Shown here piece by piece: positions 1 to 6,496 of a stretch of DNA of 11,715 nucleotides; position 1 is the first letter of the stretch; every line of letters starts with the position of its first letter. Origin of the DNA: Actinobacteria bacterium UBA2286 (GTDB lineage Bacteria > Actinomycetota > Coriobacteriia > Anaerosomatales > Anaerosomataceae); assembly GCA_002345925.1 (NCBI GenBank), contig DDWM01000023.1:1-11715 (forward strand). Direction: 5' to 3'. A model generated the notes under the pieces. That model saw only the letters and a program-made list of their open reading frames with translations, was not told the DNA's origin and did not search any database. A program made the position numbers and the translations under genes.

Positions 1-1701
1 CGCCTGCTGAACCTCGTGAGCGAGGTCGTGATCGCGCAGATCAAGGACGAACAGCGCTCGCGGGACTTGCGTGGACTTCAGGCGCTGATGAATGAGTCAC
101 ACAAGATGTGGACTCGCGTGCGCACTGCTGCCGCGAGTCACGACACGCATGACGTACTTGCCTATGCCGAGGATCTCGACATGCTCGATGAGCTGCTCGT
201 TGACCAGAGAAGGCGACTCGCCGGAATCGTCAAGGCGTACTCCGATGACGCTTCGCGTGCGTCTACCGTTGTCACCGATCTACAGGAGCACAGCATGGCT
301 CTTCGCATGCTGCCCGTCTCTACAGTGTTCAACGCGTTTCCGCGTTCAGTGCGCGACCTTGCTCACCAGTTCAACAAGGATGTGGAACTAGAGATCGAGG
401 GCGGCGACACCGAACTCGACAAGAAGGTGCTTGAGGAGATCAACGATCCGTTGATTCACATCATGCGCAATGCCATCGACCACGGCATCGAGAGCACGGT
501 CGTGCGCGAGGCTGCGGGCAAGCCCGCAAAGGGCACGATCCACCTTGCGGCACGGCAGGAGGGCGACCATATCGTCATCGAGATATCTGATGACGGTGCC
601 GGCATAGATCCCGAGAAAGTGCGAGCCGCTGCTATCCGCAAGGGGTACATAACGCCCGCCGAGGCGCGAGCGATGTCTGACCGAGAAGCGACCTACCTGA
701 TCTTTGAGGCAGGCTTCTCGACAAGCGCGATCATCACTGAGATATCGGGTCGCGGGGTTGGCATGGATGTCGTCCGCGAGTACATCGTCGAGAAGCTCAA
801 GGGCTCTCTGGATGTCACGTCGGTGCTCGGAGAAGGAACGACATTCAGGCTGACGATTCCGCTCACGCTTGCCATCATCCGGGCGCTGCTCGTCAGAGTG
901 GATGGACGCACGTTCGCGCTTCCGACGGCGTCGATCGAAGAGACGCTGCGCATCGACCCTTCGGAAATCATCAAGGTCGAGGGTCGGGTGGTCATCCGGA
1001 GACAACGGCGGACGATTCCGATCGTCTATCTCAGTGAGGTGCTCGGCATCGATGCGGTCAGCGGTAGCGGACGCAAGATGCCGGTTGTGACCGTCGGGTT
1101 CTCCGGCCATCGGATCGGTTTCGTTGTAGACGCATTCGTCGGCGAACAGCAGATCGTCATCAAGACTCTGGGAACGCATCTGCTCCGGGTCGATAACGTC
1201 GTCGGAGTGACCATACTTGGGGCGGGAGAGGTCGTTCCCATCCTGAACGTCCCGGATCTCATGCATCACGCTCGACAGATGGCCGGCATGGGCGCGCGGC
1301 GAGCGGAAGCGCAGGCCAAAGTCGATGGTGGACCCAAGAGGATCCTCATATGCGAGGACTCCTTCACCACACGCGAGCTGGAGCGGTCTATCTTCGAAGC
1401 CGCAGGCTACGATGTGGAGACTGCCACCGATGGTGCCATAGGCCTTGCAAAGCTTCGAGAGGGCCTCAGAGTGCACGCTGTGGTCACCGATGTCCAGATG
1501 CCCAATATGAGTGGATTCGAGCTCACACGCGCGATCAAGAGCGACTCGATGCTCAAGGTGATTCCTGTGGTGATCGTGACGTCGCTTGAACGCGAAGAAG
1601 AGAAGACCGAGGGGATCGAAGCTGGCGCCGACGCCTACATCACGAAGTCGGTCTTCAACCAAGACACGCTGATCGATACCGTGGAGCGCCTAATCAGGTA
1701 G
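1..1701 (+). CDS. cheA: CheA-type sensor histidine kinase with C-terminal receiver domain (5' end outside window)
   Basis: Central kinase of a chemosensory array: it autophosphorylates a His in an N-terminal Hpt domain and passes phosphate to response regulators. The frame is open from base 1 and begins inside the P3 dimerisation helices (RLLNLVSEVVIAQ, as in CheA), so the Hpt and regulator-binding domains lie upstream. The P4 ATPase domain follows: N box RNAIDHGIE (Asn codon 469), G1 box DDGAGID (589-609) and G2 box GRGVGMDVV (748-774). The CheW-like P5 domain spans about 877-1280. After a short linker, bases 1336-1698 encode a full receiver with acidic pocket ED (1354-1359), phospho-acceptor Asp (1489), Thr (1579) and Lys (1645). 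CheA-receiver fusions are known, for example FrzE of Myxococcus. Here the attached receiver may be a phosphate sink or an output; that is inference. The GTG at 16 is an internal codon, not the start. cheB begins 12 bases after the stop. Confidence 0.95.
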   Translation, partial: RLLNLVSEVVIAQIKDEQRSRDLRGLQALMNESHKMWTRVRTAAASHDTHDVLAYAEDLDMLDELLVDQRRRLAGIVKAYSDDASRASTVVTDLQEHSMALRMLPVSTVFNAFPRSVRDLAHQFNKDVELEIEGGDTELDKKVLEEINDPLIHIMRNAIDHGIESTVVREAAGKPAKGTIHLAARQEGDHIVIEISDDGAGIDPEKVRAAAIRKGYITPAEARAMSDREATYLIFEAGFSTSAIITEISGRGVGMDVVREYIVEKLKGSLDVTSVLGEGTTFRLTIPLTLAIIRALLVRVDGRTFALPTASIEETLRIDPSEIIKVEGRVVIRRQRRTIPIVYLSEVLGIDAVSGSGRKMPVVTVGFSGHRIGFVVDAFVGEQQIVIKTLGTHLLRVDNVVGVTILGAGEVVPILNVPDLMHHARQMAGMGARRAEAQAKVDGGPKRILICEDSFTTRELERSIFEAAGYDVETATDGAIGLAKLREGLRVHAVVTDVQMPNMSGFELTRAIKSDSMLKVIPVVIVTSLEREEEKTEGIEAGADAYITKSVFNQDTLIDTVERLIR

Positions 1702-1713
1702 CTCACGCGTGAC

Positions 1714-2781
1714 ATGAGGGGGGCACCACAACTGGCTTCAACATCGCCCATAAGGGTCGTCATCATCGACGACTCGCTCGTGGCAAGGGAGATGCTCGCG
1801 CAGATTCTCGCGACCGACCCTTCCATCGAGGTCGTCGGGCAGGCAATCGACGGTCAAGCGGGTGTCGACATGGTCGCCCGACTCAAGCCGGACCTCGTCA
1901 CGATGGACATCCACATGCCCAAGATGGATGGCCTCGAGGCGACAGAGCGCATCATGGCGTATACGCCGACCCCGATCTTGGTCGTTTCGTCGTCCGTGCA
2001 CGGAGCGGGCATGGGGCGCGCGTTCGATGCGCTTTCGGCAGGCGCGCTGGAGGTCATCAAGAAGCCAGAGCCCCGCGATTGGGCCGACCTTGAGCGGATA
2101 GGGCATGAGGTCATTCGCAAGGTGAAGATACTCGCCAAGGTGAAAGTCATCACTCACATCCGGGGCAGGAGAGGCGATTCTCCGCACAGGCGTGTGGCAC
2201 CTGCGCCACCCGTGGCCGAGGGGTATGGCATCGTTGCGATCGGTTCGTCGACCGGCGGACCTTCTGCACTCATGAACGTCTTGAAAGGGCTTCCGGCAAG
2301 CTTCCCGTTGCCTATCGTGATCGCTCAGCATATTGCCGAGGGGTTCATCCCTGGGCTCGTGAGCTGGCTTGATAGCGGCTGCACCATCTCGGTGTGCGCA
2401 GCGACAGACGGTGGTTCACTCAAGCCCGGCGTTGCCTATTTTGCGCCGACCGGCGCGAACATCAAACTCGACCAAGCATGCGCGCGCTACTCCGCGCCGG
2501 AACCCGGCCAACTCTATATCCCTTCGGCAGATACGCTTCTTAGCTCGGCGGCGCGCGTGTACGGCCGCCGCGGAATCGGTGTCTTGCTGACGGGAATGGG
2601 CGCCGACGGCGCCGTCGGCCTCAAGGCCATGCACGATGCGGGGGCGCTCACCATCGCTCAAGACGAGGCCACCTCTACGGTATTCGGCATGCCGAAAGCG
2701 GCGATTGAGCTTGGTGCGGCAAGCAGCGTTCTCGCGATTCAGGACATCGGCGCCGAGATACTCCGCGTCGTGAGCCGGTAG
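1714..2781 (+). CDS. cheB: Chemotaxis protein-glutamate methylesterase/deamidase CheB
   Basis: CheB removes methyl groups from glutamates of chemoreceptors, and deamidates Gln, to reset receptor gain. It is activated by phosphate from CheA. Residues 14-130 form a receiver with Asp19-Asp20 as acid pocket, phospho-acceptor Asp65 (TMDIHMPKMDG) and Lys117 before Pro. A linker rich in Arg and Pro (about 145-170) leads to the methylesterase domain with the expected triad: Ser179 in GSSTGG, His206 in AQHI and Asp298 in GMGADGA. The 355-residue length is normal. Because it directly follows the CheA hybrid, the system probably uses methylation-based adaptation. The start is uncertain. ATG 1714 has no good ribosome binding site upstream, while a strong purine run (1715-1722) lies inside the proposed coding region, ahead of an in-frame CTG at 1732. 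Either start leaves the receiver intact. Confidence 0.95.
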   Translation: MRGAPQLASTSPIRVVIIDDSLVAREMLAQILATDPSIEVVGQAIDGQAGVDMVARLKPDLVTMDIHMPKMDGLEATERIMAYTPTPILVVSSSVHGAGMGRAFDALSAGALEVIKKPEPRDWADLERIGHEVIRKVKILAKVKVITHIRGRRGDSPHRRVAPAPPVAEGYGIVAIGSSTGGPSALMNVLKGLPASFPLPIVIAQHIAEGFIPGLVSWLDSGCTISVCAATDGGSLKPGVAYFAPTGANIKLDQACARYSAPEPGQLYIPSADTLLSSAARVYGRRGIGVLLTGMGADGAVGLKAMHDAGALTIAQDEATSTVFGMPKAAIELGAASSVLAIQDIGAEILRVVSR

Positions 2782-2793
2782 TCGTTGAACCGC

Positions 2794-2807
2794 TATACTG
2801 CTTCTCA
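2794..2807 (+). promoter_or_regulatory. Candidate -10 box for a leaderless murI transcript
   Basis: TATACT at 2794-2799 is a near-consensus -10 hexamer. Seven bases separate it from the murI ATG at 2807, which places the expected transcription start at or within a base of the A of ATG. No Shine-Dalgarno-like purine run occurs between the cheB stop and this ATG. No good -35 hexamer is visible 16-18 bases upstream. A -10 box followed 6-8 bases later by ATG or GTG is the known pattern of leaderless mRNAs in actinobacteria. Confidence 0.6.
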
Positions 2808-3739
2808 TGCCTGACAACAGTGCTCTCCCTATCGGTGTTTTCGACTCCGGACTCGGCGGCTTGACCGTAGCCCGCGAGCTCATGCTCGCGCTCCCGGATG
2901 AGTCGTTGGTCTACCTCGGCGACACCGCGCGCTGTCCGTACGGACCGCGTGATCGCGACGAGGTTCGTGAGTTCGTGCTGCAGATCGGCAGCTGGCTCGC
3001 CGAGCGGCCAGTCAAGCTGATCGTCATCGCATGCAACACGGCCACGGCAGCCGGTATCGCTCTGGCGCAGAGTGTCTTTGACATCCCGGTGATCGGCGTT
3101 GTCGAACCCGGAGCGCGAGCTGCGGTGAAGGCTACGGTCAATCGCAGTATCGGAGTGATTGCGACGGTGGGTACCGTCGAGTCTGGCGCGTACAGCACAG
3201 CTGTGCGCGCGCTCGACGCTGGAGTGACCGTCTTCTCTGCCGCCACACCACGATTCGTTGATGTGGTGGAGGCCGGATTGCGCATGGATGACAGCCCGCT
3301 GGAGGACTGGATATCCCAGACGGCGGACGTGTTCATTCGACCTTCTTTCTATCAGATGGCTCGGGATTATCTCAACCCGCTCAAGAGGGCTGGAATCGAC
3401 ACGCTCGTCTTAGGTTGCACGCACTTCCCGCTGCTCTCGGCTGCGATTCAGCAGGTGGTCGGATCCAACGTGCGCATAATCTCATCTGCCGAGGAGACTG
3501 CGCGCGACGTCGCCGAGACGCTCTCTGTGCGCGGGCAACTGGCGCCGGGTGGTGGTGCGGTTCATGAGTTCTACACCACCGGCGACCCGATCGAGTTCGA
3601 GCGCCTCGGCGGACGAATCCTGAGTAGCGCGACTGGCGCCGTCGGCAAGGTCGACCTCGCGCACCTGGAATCGCTCATCGATGATTCGATGCGGGCCCAG
3701 AAGGACGCGTTCGAGTCCGAGGAGGACGCATGCAACTGA
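2807..3739 (+). CDS. murI: Glutamate racemase
   Basis: Cytoplasmic, cofactor-independent racemase that makes D-glutamate for the peptidoglycan stem peptide. The N-terminus carries the family motif GVFDSGLGG with Asp13. The two catalytic cysteines are present: Cys76 in ACNTATA and Cys204 in LGCTHFPLL. At 310 residues it is longer than the usual 260-280. The extra length is mostly a charged C-terminal tail after about residue 280, whose last codons encode the ribosome binding site and start of the next gene (10-base overlap). It is the first gene of a four-gene cluster with the MBL hydrolase, rph and rdgB, the same order as in Mycobacterium. The ATG at 2807 is favoured because it sits 7 bases after a -10 box and the family motif begins 10 residues in. 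It lacks a ribosome binding site, consistent with leaderless translation. Confidence 0.97.
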   Translation: MPDNSALPIGVFDSGLGGLTVARELMLALPDESLVYLGDTARCPYGPRDRDEVREFVLQIGSWLAERPVKLIVIACNTATAAGIALAQSVFDIPVIGVVEPGARAAVKATVNRSIGVIATVGTVESGAYSTAVRALDAGVTVFSAATPRFVDVVEAGLRMDDSPLEDWISQTADVFIRPSFYQMARDYLNPLKRAGIDTLVLGCTHFPLLSAAIQQVVGSNVRIISSAEETARDVAETLSVRGQLAPGGGAVHEFYTTGDPIEFERLGGRILSSATGAVGKVDLAHLESLIDDSMRAQKDAFESEEDACN

Positions 3740-4479
3740 CAGTGCTCGGCTCGTCGGCATCGTACGCAGATGCCGGACGTGCCTGCTCCGGGCACCTTAT
3801 CCGAAGCAACTCATCCGCCGTGCTCTTCGATTGCGGCAACGGAGTCATCGCCAACCTTGCCACGGTGATGGATCCGATCGGCTTGGACGGACTCATCATC
3901 ACGCATGAGCACGTCGACCATTTCGCGGACGTGTATGCACTGCAGGCCGCCCTGCGCTATGCGCCAGCCGGCCCTGCTCCCGCGCTGCCACTGTACGTGC
4001 CACCGGGGCTCTTTGAGCGCATGGGAGCAGTACTTGATGAGCGTGGCCGGCAAGAGCTTGCCGAGGCGTTCTTGGTGCACGAGCTTGCCGTAGGCGATGA
4101 GCTACATTTCGGCACGCTCACTGTGCGCGTAGGCGAGGGCGACCACGTGGATCCCACATTTGCGCTGAGCGCTTCAGATGGCACTTCGCGCATCGTGTAC
4201 ACCTCGGATATCCGCTTCGGCGACCGCGCGATCGATGCGGCACTTGATGCCGACATCTTGCTTACAGAGGCGACTCTTCCCCCAGAATATGCGGGACGAG
4301 CTGCTCACATGACACCTGCCGAGGCAGGCGAGCTGGCATCTCGCGCGGGCGTTCGAACGCTCGTGCTCACACATCTTTGGCCGACGGTCGACCGCGTTGC
4401 CGCGGCGGCGGAGGCAGCCATGTCATTCAGCGGGCGTATCATCGTCGCAAACGAACTTGACGAGATCGCCCCCGATTAG
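3730..4479 (+). CDS. Metallo-beta-lactamase-fold hydrolase, candidate cAMP phosphodiesterase (Rv1339-like)
   Basis: A 249-residue metallo-beta-lactamase-fold enzyme of the RNase Z-like/phosphodiesterase branch. The metal-binding motif THEHVDH supplies His59, His61, Asp63 and His64. Further likely ligands are His139 (GDHVDP), Asp160 (YTSDIRFG) and His215 (VLTHLWP), so a two-metal site looks complete. The region HMTPAEAGELASRAGV is typical of small YhfI-type members, which are too short to carry the long flexible arm of tRNase Z. No signal peptide is visible, so it is probably cytoplasmic. It overlaps murI by 10 bases and has a strong ribosome binding site (GAGGAGG, 3719-3725) inside the murI end. 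Position between murI and rph matches M. tuberculosis Rv1339, which is reported to hydrolyse cAMP. That role here is inference from context. Another phosphodiester substrate, or an RNA-processing role beside rph, is possible. Confidence 0.88.
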   Translation: MQLTVLGSSASYADAGRACSGHLIRSNSSAVLFDCGNGVIANLATVMDPIGLDGLIITHEHVDHFADVYALQAALRYAPAGPAPALPLYVPPGLFERMGAVLDERGRQELAEAFLVHELAVGDELHFGTLTVRVGEGDHVDPTFALSASDGTSRIVYTSDIRFGDRAIDAALDADILLTEATLPPEYAGRAAHMTPAEAGELASRAGVRTLVLTHLWPTVDRVAAAAEAAMSFSGRIIVANELDEIAPD

Positions 4480-4484
4480 GAGGT
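4478..4484 (+). promoter_or_regulatory. Strong ribosome binding site of rph, overlapping the upstream stop codon
   Basis: AGGAGGT at 4478-4484 is a full Shine-Dalgarno match, four bases before the rph ATG at 4489. It shares its first two bases with the TAG stop (4477-4479) of the MBL gene. This fixes the rph start and suggests that termination on the MBL gene and initiation on rph are coupled. Confidence 0.85.
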
Positions 4485-4488
4485 TTGT

Positions 4489-5238
4489 ATGCCGAGAATC
4501 AATGACCGTGGGCCCGACGAGTTGCGTCCGGTACGAATGACGCGTCGGTATCTCAAGCACGCGCACGGCTCTTGTCTCATCGAGCTCGGCGACACGAAGG
4601 TCCTGTGCGCCGCGATGATGTCTGACTCCGTTGCAGGCTGGCGCCGTGGCTCCGGCAAGGGCTGGATAACTGCCGAGTACTCGCTCTTGCCCGCATCGAC
4701 GCACACGCGCAGCCGTCGTGAGGTGAGTATGGGCGCCCCCGGTGGTCGTACCCATGAGATCCAGCGTCTCATCGGGCGTTCACTACGCACCGTCGTCGAC
4801 ATGGGCGGCATGGGTGGCGAGTTCACTCTCAACGTGGACTGCGATGTCATTCAGGCCGATGGCGGTACTCGCACGGCGGCCATTACCGGTGCCTACATCG
4901 CCGTTCATGACGCATTCGCCACGTGGCGTGACGCTGGCAAGATCAAGGAGTTGCCGCTTCTCGATGCCGTGGCTGCGACCTCTGTGGGAATGGTGGACGG
5001 CAACGTGCTGCTTGACCTCGACTACTCCGAGGACAGCAATGCTGAGATCGATATGAACGTGGTCGTGGACGGCGCTGGTCGTTTCATCGAAGTACAGGGA
5101 ACAGGTGAGCGGACGCCGTTCGATCGTCCCCGGCTCGATGGGCTGCTGGACCTTGCGCTCATCGGAACGAATCGTCTCGTCGATTTGCAGCGGCGTGTGA
5201 TTGCCGAGGATCTGGAGACAGTCGATGAGCGCTGGTAG
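4489..5238 (+). CDS. rph: Ribonuclease PH
   Basis: Phosphorolytic 3'-to-5' exoribonuclease that trims precursor tRNA 3' ends, releasing nucleoside diphosphates. It acts as a cytoplasmic hexamer. The protein has 249 residues, normal for the family. It starts with the usual N-terminal stretch (RPVRMTRRYLKHAHGSCLIE) and carries the family signature CDVIQADGGTRTAA. Phosphate-site residues are visible: Arg87 in GGRTHEIQRLIGR and Thr127-Arg128 in GGTRTA. The tail GTGERTPFDRPRLDGLLDLA is also typical. The start is set by the AGGAGGT site just upstream. Its last 14 bases overlap the start of rdgB. A tRNA cluster follows 688 bases after its stop, but every tRNA there already encodes CCA, so trimming would act on trailer sequence beyond CCA. 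Confidence 0.97.
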   Translation: MPRINDRGPDELRPVRMTRRYLKHAHGSCLIELGDTKVLCAAMMSDSVAGWRRGSGKGWITAEYSLLPASTHTRSRREVSMGAPGGRTHEIQRLIGRSLRTVVDMGGMGGEFTLNVDCDVIQADGGTRTAAITGAYIAVHDAFATWRDAGKIKELPLLDAVAATSVGMVDGNVLLDLDYSEDSNAEIDMNVVVDGAGRFIEVQGTGERTPFDRPRLDGLLDLALIGTNRLVDLQRRVIAEDLETVDERW

Positions 5239-5845
5239 TAGGCAACGCGTGATCGTCGCGTCCACGAACCACGGCAAGTTGGCCGAGATTCGCGCGGCAC
5301 TCGATTTTGAGAGCTTCGAGTTCGTGACCGCCGCAGACCTTGGTCTTGAGCCGCTTGAGGTCGAGGAAACGGGCGACACTTTTGCCGAGAACGCGCTGCT
5401 CAAGGCGCACGCATATGTTGACGCATTCGGGCTGGCCGCTCTTGCTGATGACAGCGGGCTGGAGGTTGACGCACTTCTCGGCGCCCCGGGAGTGATCTCG
5501 GCGAGGTACTCAGGTGAGGGTGCGACCGATGAGCGCAACAACGAGAAGATGCTTGGCGCACTCAGCGACGTGCCTGAAAGGGACCGCACGGCGAGGTTCC
5601 GCTCGGTGATCGCTCTCGTGTATCCCAACGGCACATCGCTTATGGCTGACGGGAGCTGCGAGGGGAGTATCGGGCTCGCGCCGCGAGGCAGTGGCGGATT
5701 TGGGTACGATCCGCTCTTCCTTCCTGAGGCGACTCCCGGCCGCACCATGGCTGAGCTCGAGATGGCCGAGAAGAACGCGATCAGTCATCGAGGCTCAGCG
5801 CTCAGGGCGCTAAGGCACAAGCTTGTGGCTGAAGGTCGTGGGTAG
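5225..5845 (+). CDS. rdgB: XTP/dITP diphosphatase (non-canonical purine NTP pyrophosphatase)
   Basis: House-cleaning enzyme of the HAM1/RdgB family. It hydrolyses dITP, ITP and XTP to the monophosphate plus pyrophosphate, keeping deaminated purines out of DNA and RNA. With the start at ATG 5225 it has 206 residues, close to the family norm. Motifs are complete: STNHGK (residues 13-18), LADDSGLEVDAL with Asp75-Asp76 as the catalytic and metal region, GAPGVISARY, GSGGFGYDPLF, and EKNAISHR ending in Ser187-His188-Arg189. The ATG at 5225 has GGAG seven bases upstream and gives a short leader before VIVAST. The in-frame GTG at 5201 would add eight residues with no family match, and GTG 5249 would be a minimal alternative. 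It overlaps rph by 14 bases and is the last gene of the murI cluster. Confidence 0.96.
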   Translation: MSAGSRQRVIVASTNHGKLAEIRAALDFESFEFVTAADLGLEPLEVEETGDTFAENALLKAHAYVDAFGLAALADDSGLEVDALLGAPGVISARYSGEGATDERNNEKMLGALSDVPERDRTARFRSVIALVYPNGTSLMADGSCEGSIGLAPRGSGGFGYDPLFLPEATPGRTMAELEMAEKNAISHRGSALRALRHKLVAEGRG

Positions 5846-5865
5846 CGCTTAAGCGGCTGCGCGAA

Positions 5866-5871
5866 TATACT
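5866..5871 (+). promoter_or_regulatory. Candidate -10 box for tRNA-Pro/tRNA-Gly
   Basis: TATACT at 5866-5871 is identical to the murI -10 hexamer and lies 54 bases before the mature 5' end of tRNA-Pro. No convincing -35 hexamer is seen at 16-18 bases upstream. The implied leader (about 5878-5925) contains a short hairpin, CGCCC/GGGCG at 5878-5890. Confidence 0.45.
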
Positions 5872-5925
5872 GTTGGTCGCCCTAGGGGCGGGTGCCTGAA
5901 TCTGGGCCCCACTGTTGGGCATAGT

Positions 5926-6002
5926 CGGGCTGTAGCGCAGCTTGGTAGCGCATCTGCTTTGGGAGCAGAGGGTCGCAGGTTCGAATCCTGTCAGCCCGAC
6001 CA
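5926..6002 (+). tRNA. tRNA-Pro (anticodon TGG)
   Basis: Complete cloverleaf. The acceptor stem CGGGCTG/CAGCCCG is perfectly paired, the anticodon stem is TCTGC/GCAGA, and loop TTTGGGA carries TGG at 5960-5962. The T-loop TTCGAAT is standard. Discriminator A is at 5999 and the CCA end is encoded at 6000-6002. It lies five bases before tRNA-Gly and is probably cotranscribed with it. Confidence 0.97.
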
Positions 6003-6007
6003 TATTT

Positions 6008-6083
6008 GCGGCGGTAGTTCAATTGGTAGAGCATCAGCCTTCCAAGCTGATTGTTGCGGGTTCGAGTCCCGTCCGCCGCTCCA
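6008..6083 (+). tRNA. tRNA-Gly (anticodon TCC)
   Basis: Acceptor stem GCGGCGG/CCGCCGC is perfectly paired. Anticodon stem TCAGC/GCTGA encloses loop CTTCCAA with TCC at 6041-6043. The T-loop is TTCGAGT. Discriminator T is at 6080 and CCA is encoded at 6081-6083. The final A of CCA is followed directly by a TTGACA promoter element for the next tRNA pair. Confidence 0.97.
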
Positions 6084-6113
6084 TTGACAATGCGTCGGCC
6101 CCAAGGGTACTGT
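6084..6113 (+). promoter_or_regulatory. Promoter for tRNA-Arg/tRNA-His
   Basis: A perfect -35 hexamer TTGACA (6084-6089) is followed after 18 bases by TACTGT (6108-6113). The expected start is near 6120, giving a leader of about 30 bases before tRNA-Arg. It begins at the base right after the CCA of tRNA-Gly. Confidence 0.6.
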
Positions 6114-6149
6114 TCTTTCTCGGCACTCAAGGTGGTCGTCTCCTAAAAT

Positions 6150-6226
6150 GCGCCCGTAGCTCAGCTGGATAGAGCGGGAGACTTCTAATCTCTAGGTCGG
6201 GGGTTCGAATCCCTCCGGGCGTGCCA
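6150..6226 (+). tRNA. tRNA-Arg (anticodon TCT)
   Basis: Acceptor stem GCGCCCG/CGGGCGT has a G1-U72 wobble at its end. Anticodon stem GGAGA/TCTCT (one G-U pair) encloses loop CTTCTAA with TCT at 6184-6186. The T-loop is TTCGAAT. Discriminator G is at 6223 and CCA is encoded at 6224-6226. It reads AGA/AGG codons. tRNA-His follows after 11 bases, probably on the same transcript. Confidence 0.96.
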
Positions 6227-6237
6227 TTGCTACACAT

Positions 6238-6315
6238 GGTGGGTGTAGCTCAGTTGGTTAGAGCGTCGGACTGTGGCTCCGAAGGTCGCGGGTTCGAACC
6301 CCGTCACCCACCCCA
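6238..6315 (+). tRNA. tRNA-His (anticodon GTG)
   Basis: Acceptor stem GTGGGTG/CACCCAC runs 6239-6245 with 6305-6311. The histidine-specific extra G-1 is encoded at 6238, opposite discriminator C at 6312. Anticodon stem TCGGA/TCCGA encloses loop CTGTGGC with GTG at 6273-6275. CCA is encoded at 6313-6315. RNase P must cut one base earlier than usual to keep G-1, as is known for bacterial tRNA-His. Confidence 0.96.
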
Positions 6316-6326
6316 GGTATTATTCG

Positions 6327-6346
6327 GGACCCCTAAGTCGGGGTTT
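6327..6346 (+). terminator. Weak candidate terminator after tRNA-His
   Basis: ACCCC (6329-6333) pairs with GGGGT (6340-6344) around a six-base loop, with two extra G-U pairs possible. Only two T residues follow the core stem, so it is a poor intrinsic terminator. Its place right after the tRNA-Arg/His pair is the main support. Confidence 0.35.
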
Positions 6347-6366
6347 CGTGCGCTAAGACTTGCGGC

Positions 6367-6394
6367 TTGCATTTCGGTTCGCAGGTTGTAGAAT
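6367..6394 (+). promoter_or_regulatory. Promoter for tRNA-Lys
   Basis: TTGCAT (6367-6372), a 16-base spacer and TAGAAT (6389-6394) form a good sigma-70-type promoter. The expected start near 6401 leaves a leader of about nine bases before tRNA-Lys at 6410. Confidence 0.55.
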
Positions 6395-6409
6395 GTCCTA
6401 GCGTTTGAT

Positions 6410-6485
6410 GGGCCGTTAGCTCAGCTGGTAGAGCAGGGGACTCTTAATCCCAAGGTCATAGGTTCGATCCCTATACGGCCCACCA
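6410..6485 (+). tRNA. tRNA-Lys (anticodon CTT)
   Basis: Acceptor stem GGGCCGT/ACGGCCC is perfectly paired. The D-arm is GCTC/GAGC. The anticodon stem GGGGA/TCCCA has one outer G-A mismatch, and loop CTCTTAA carries CTT at 6443-6445. The T-loop is TTCGATC. Discriminator A is at 6482 and CCA is encoded at 6483-6485. It has its own promoter and is followed 11 bases later by a strong terminator, so it looks like a single-gene unit. Confidence 0.96.
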
Positions 6486-6496
6486 TCTAAACTGCC

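Noticed and set aside
388..1662. Long minus-strand open frame (424 codons) opposite cheA
   Set aside because: It mirrors the codon pattern of a clearly functional kinase on the other strand and shows no recognisable protein family. It is a high-GC shadow frame.
5201..5224. Upstream GTG start for rdgB
   Set aside because: The extra eight residues match nothing in the family and would deepen the overlap with rph. ATG 5225 has a spaced GGAG site and normal length.
5846..5855. Ten-base palindrome CGCTTAAGCG right after the rdgB stop
   Set aside because: It is too short, with no loop and no T-run, to be a terminator. A single copy gives no support for an operator.
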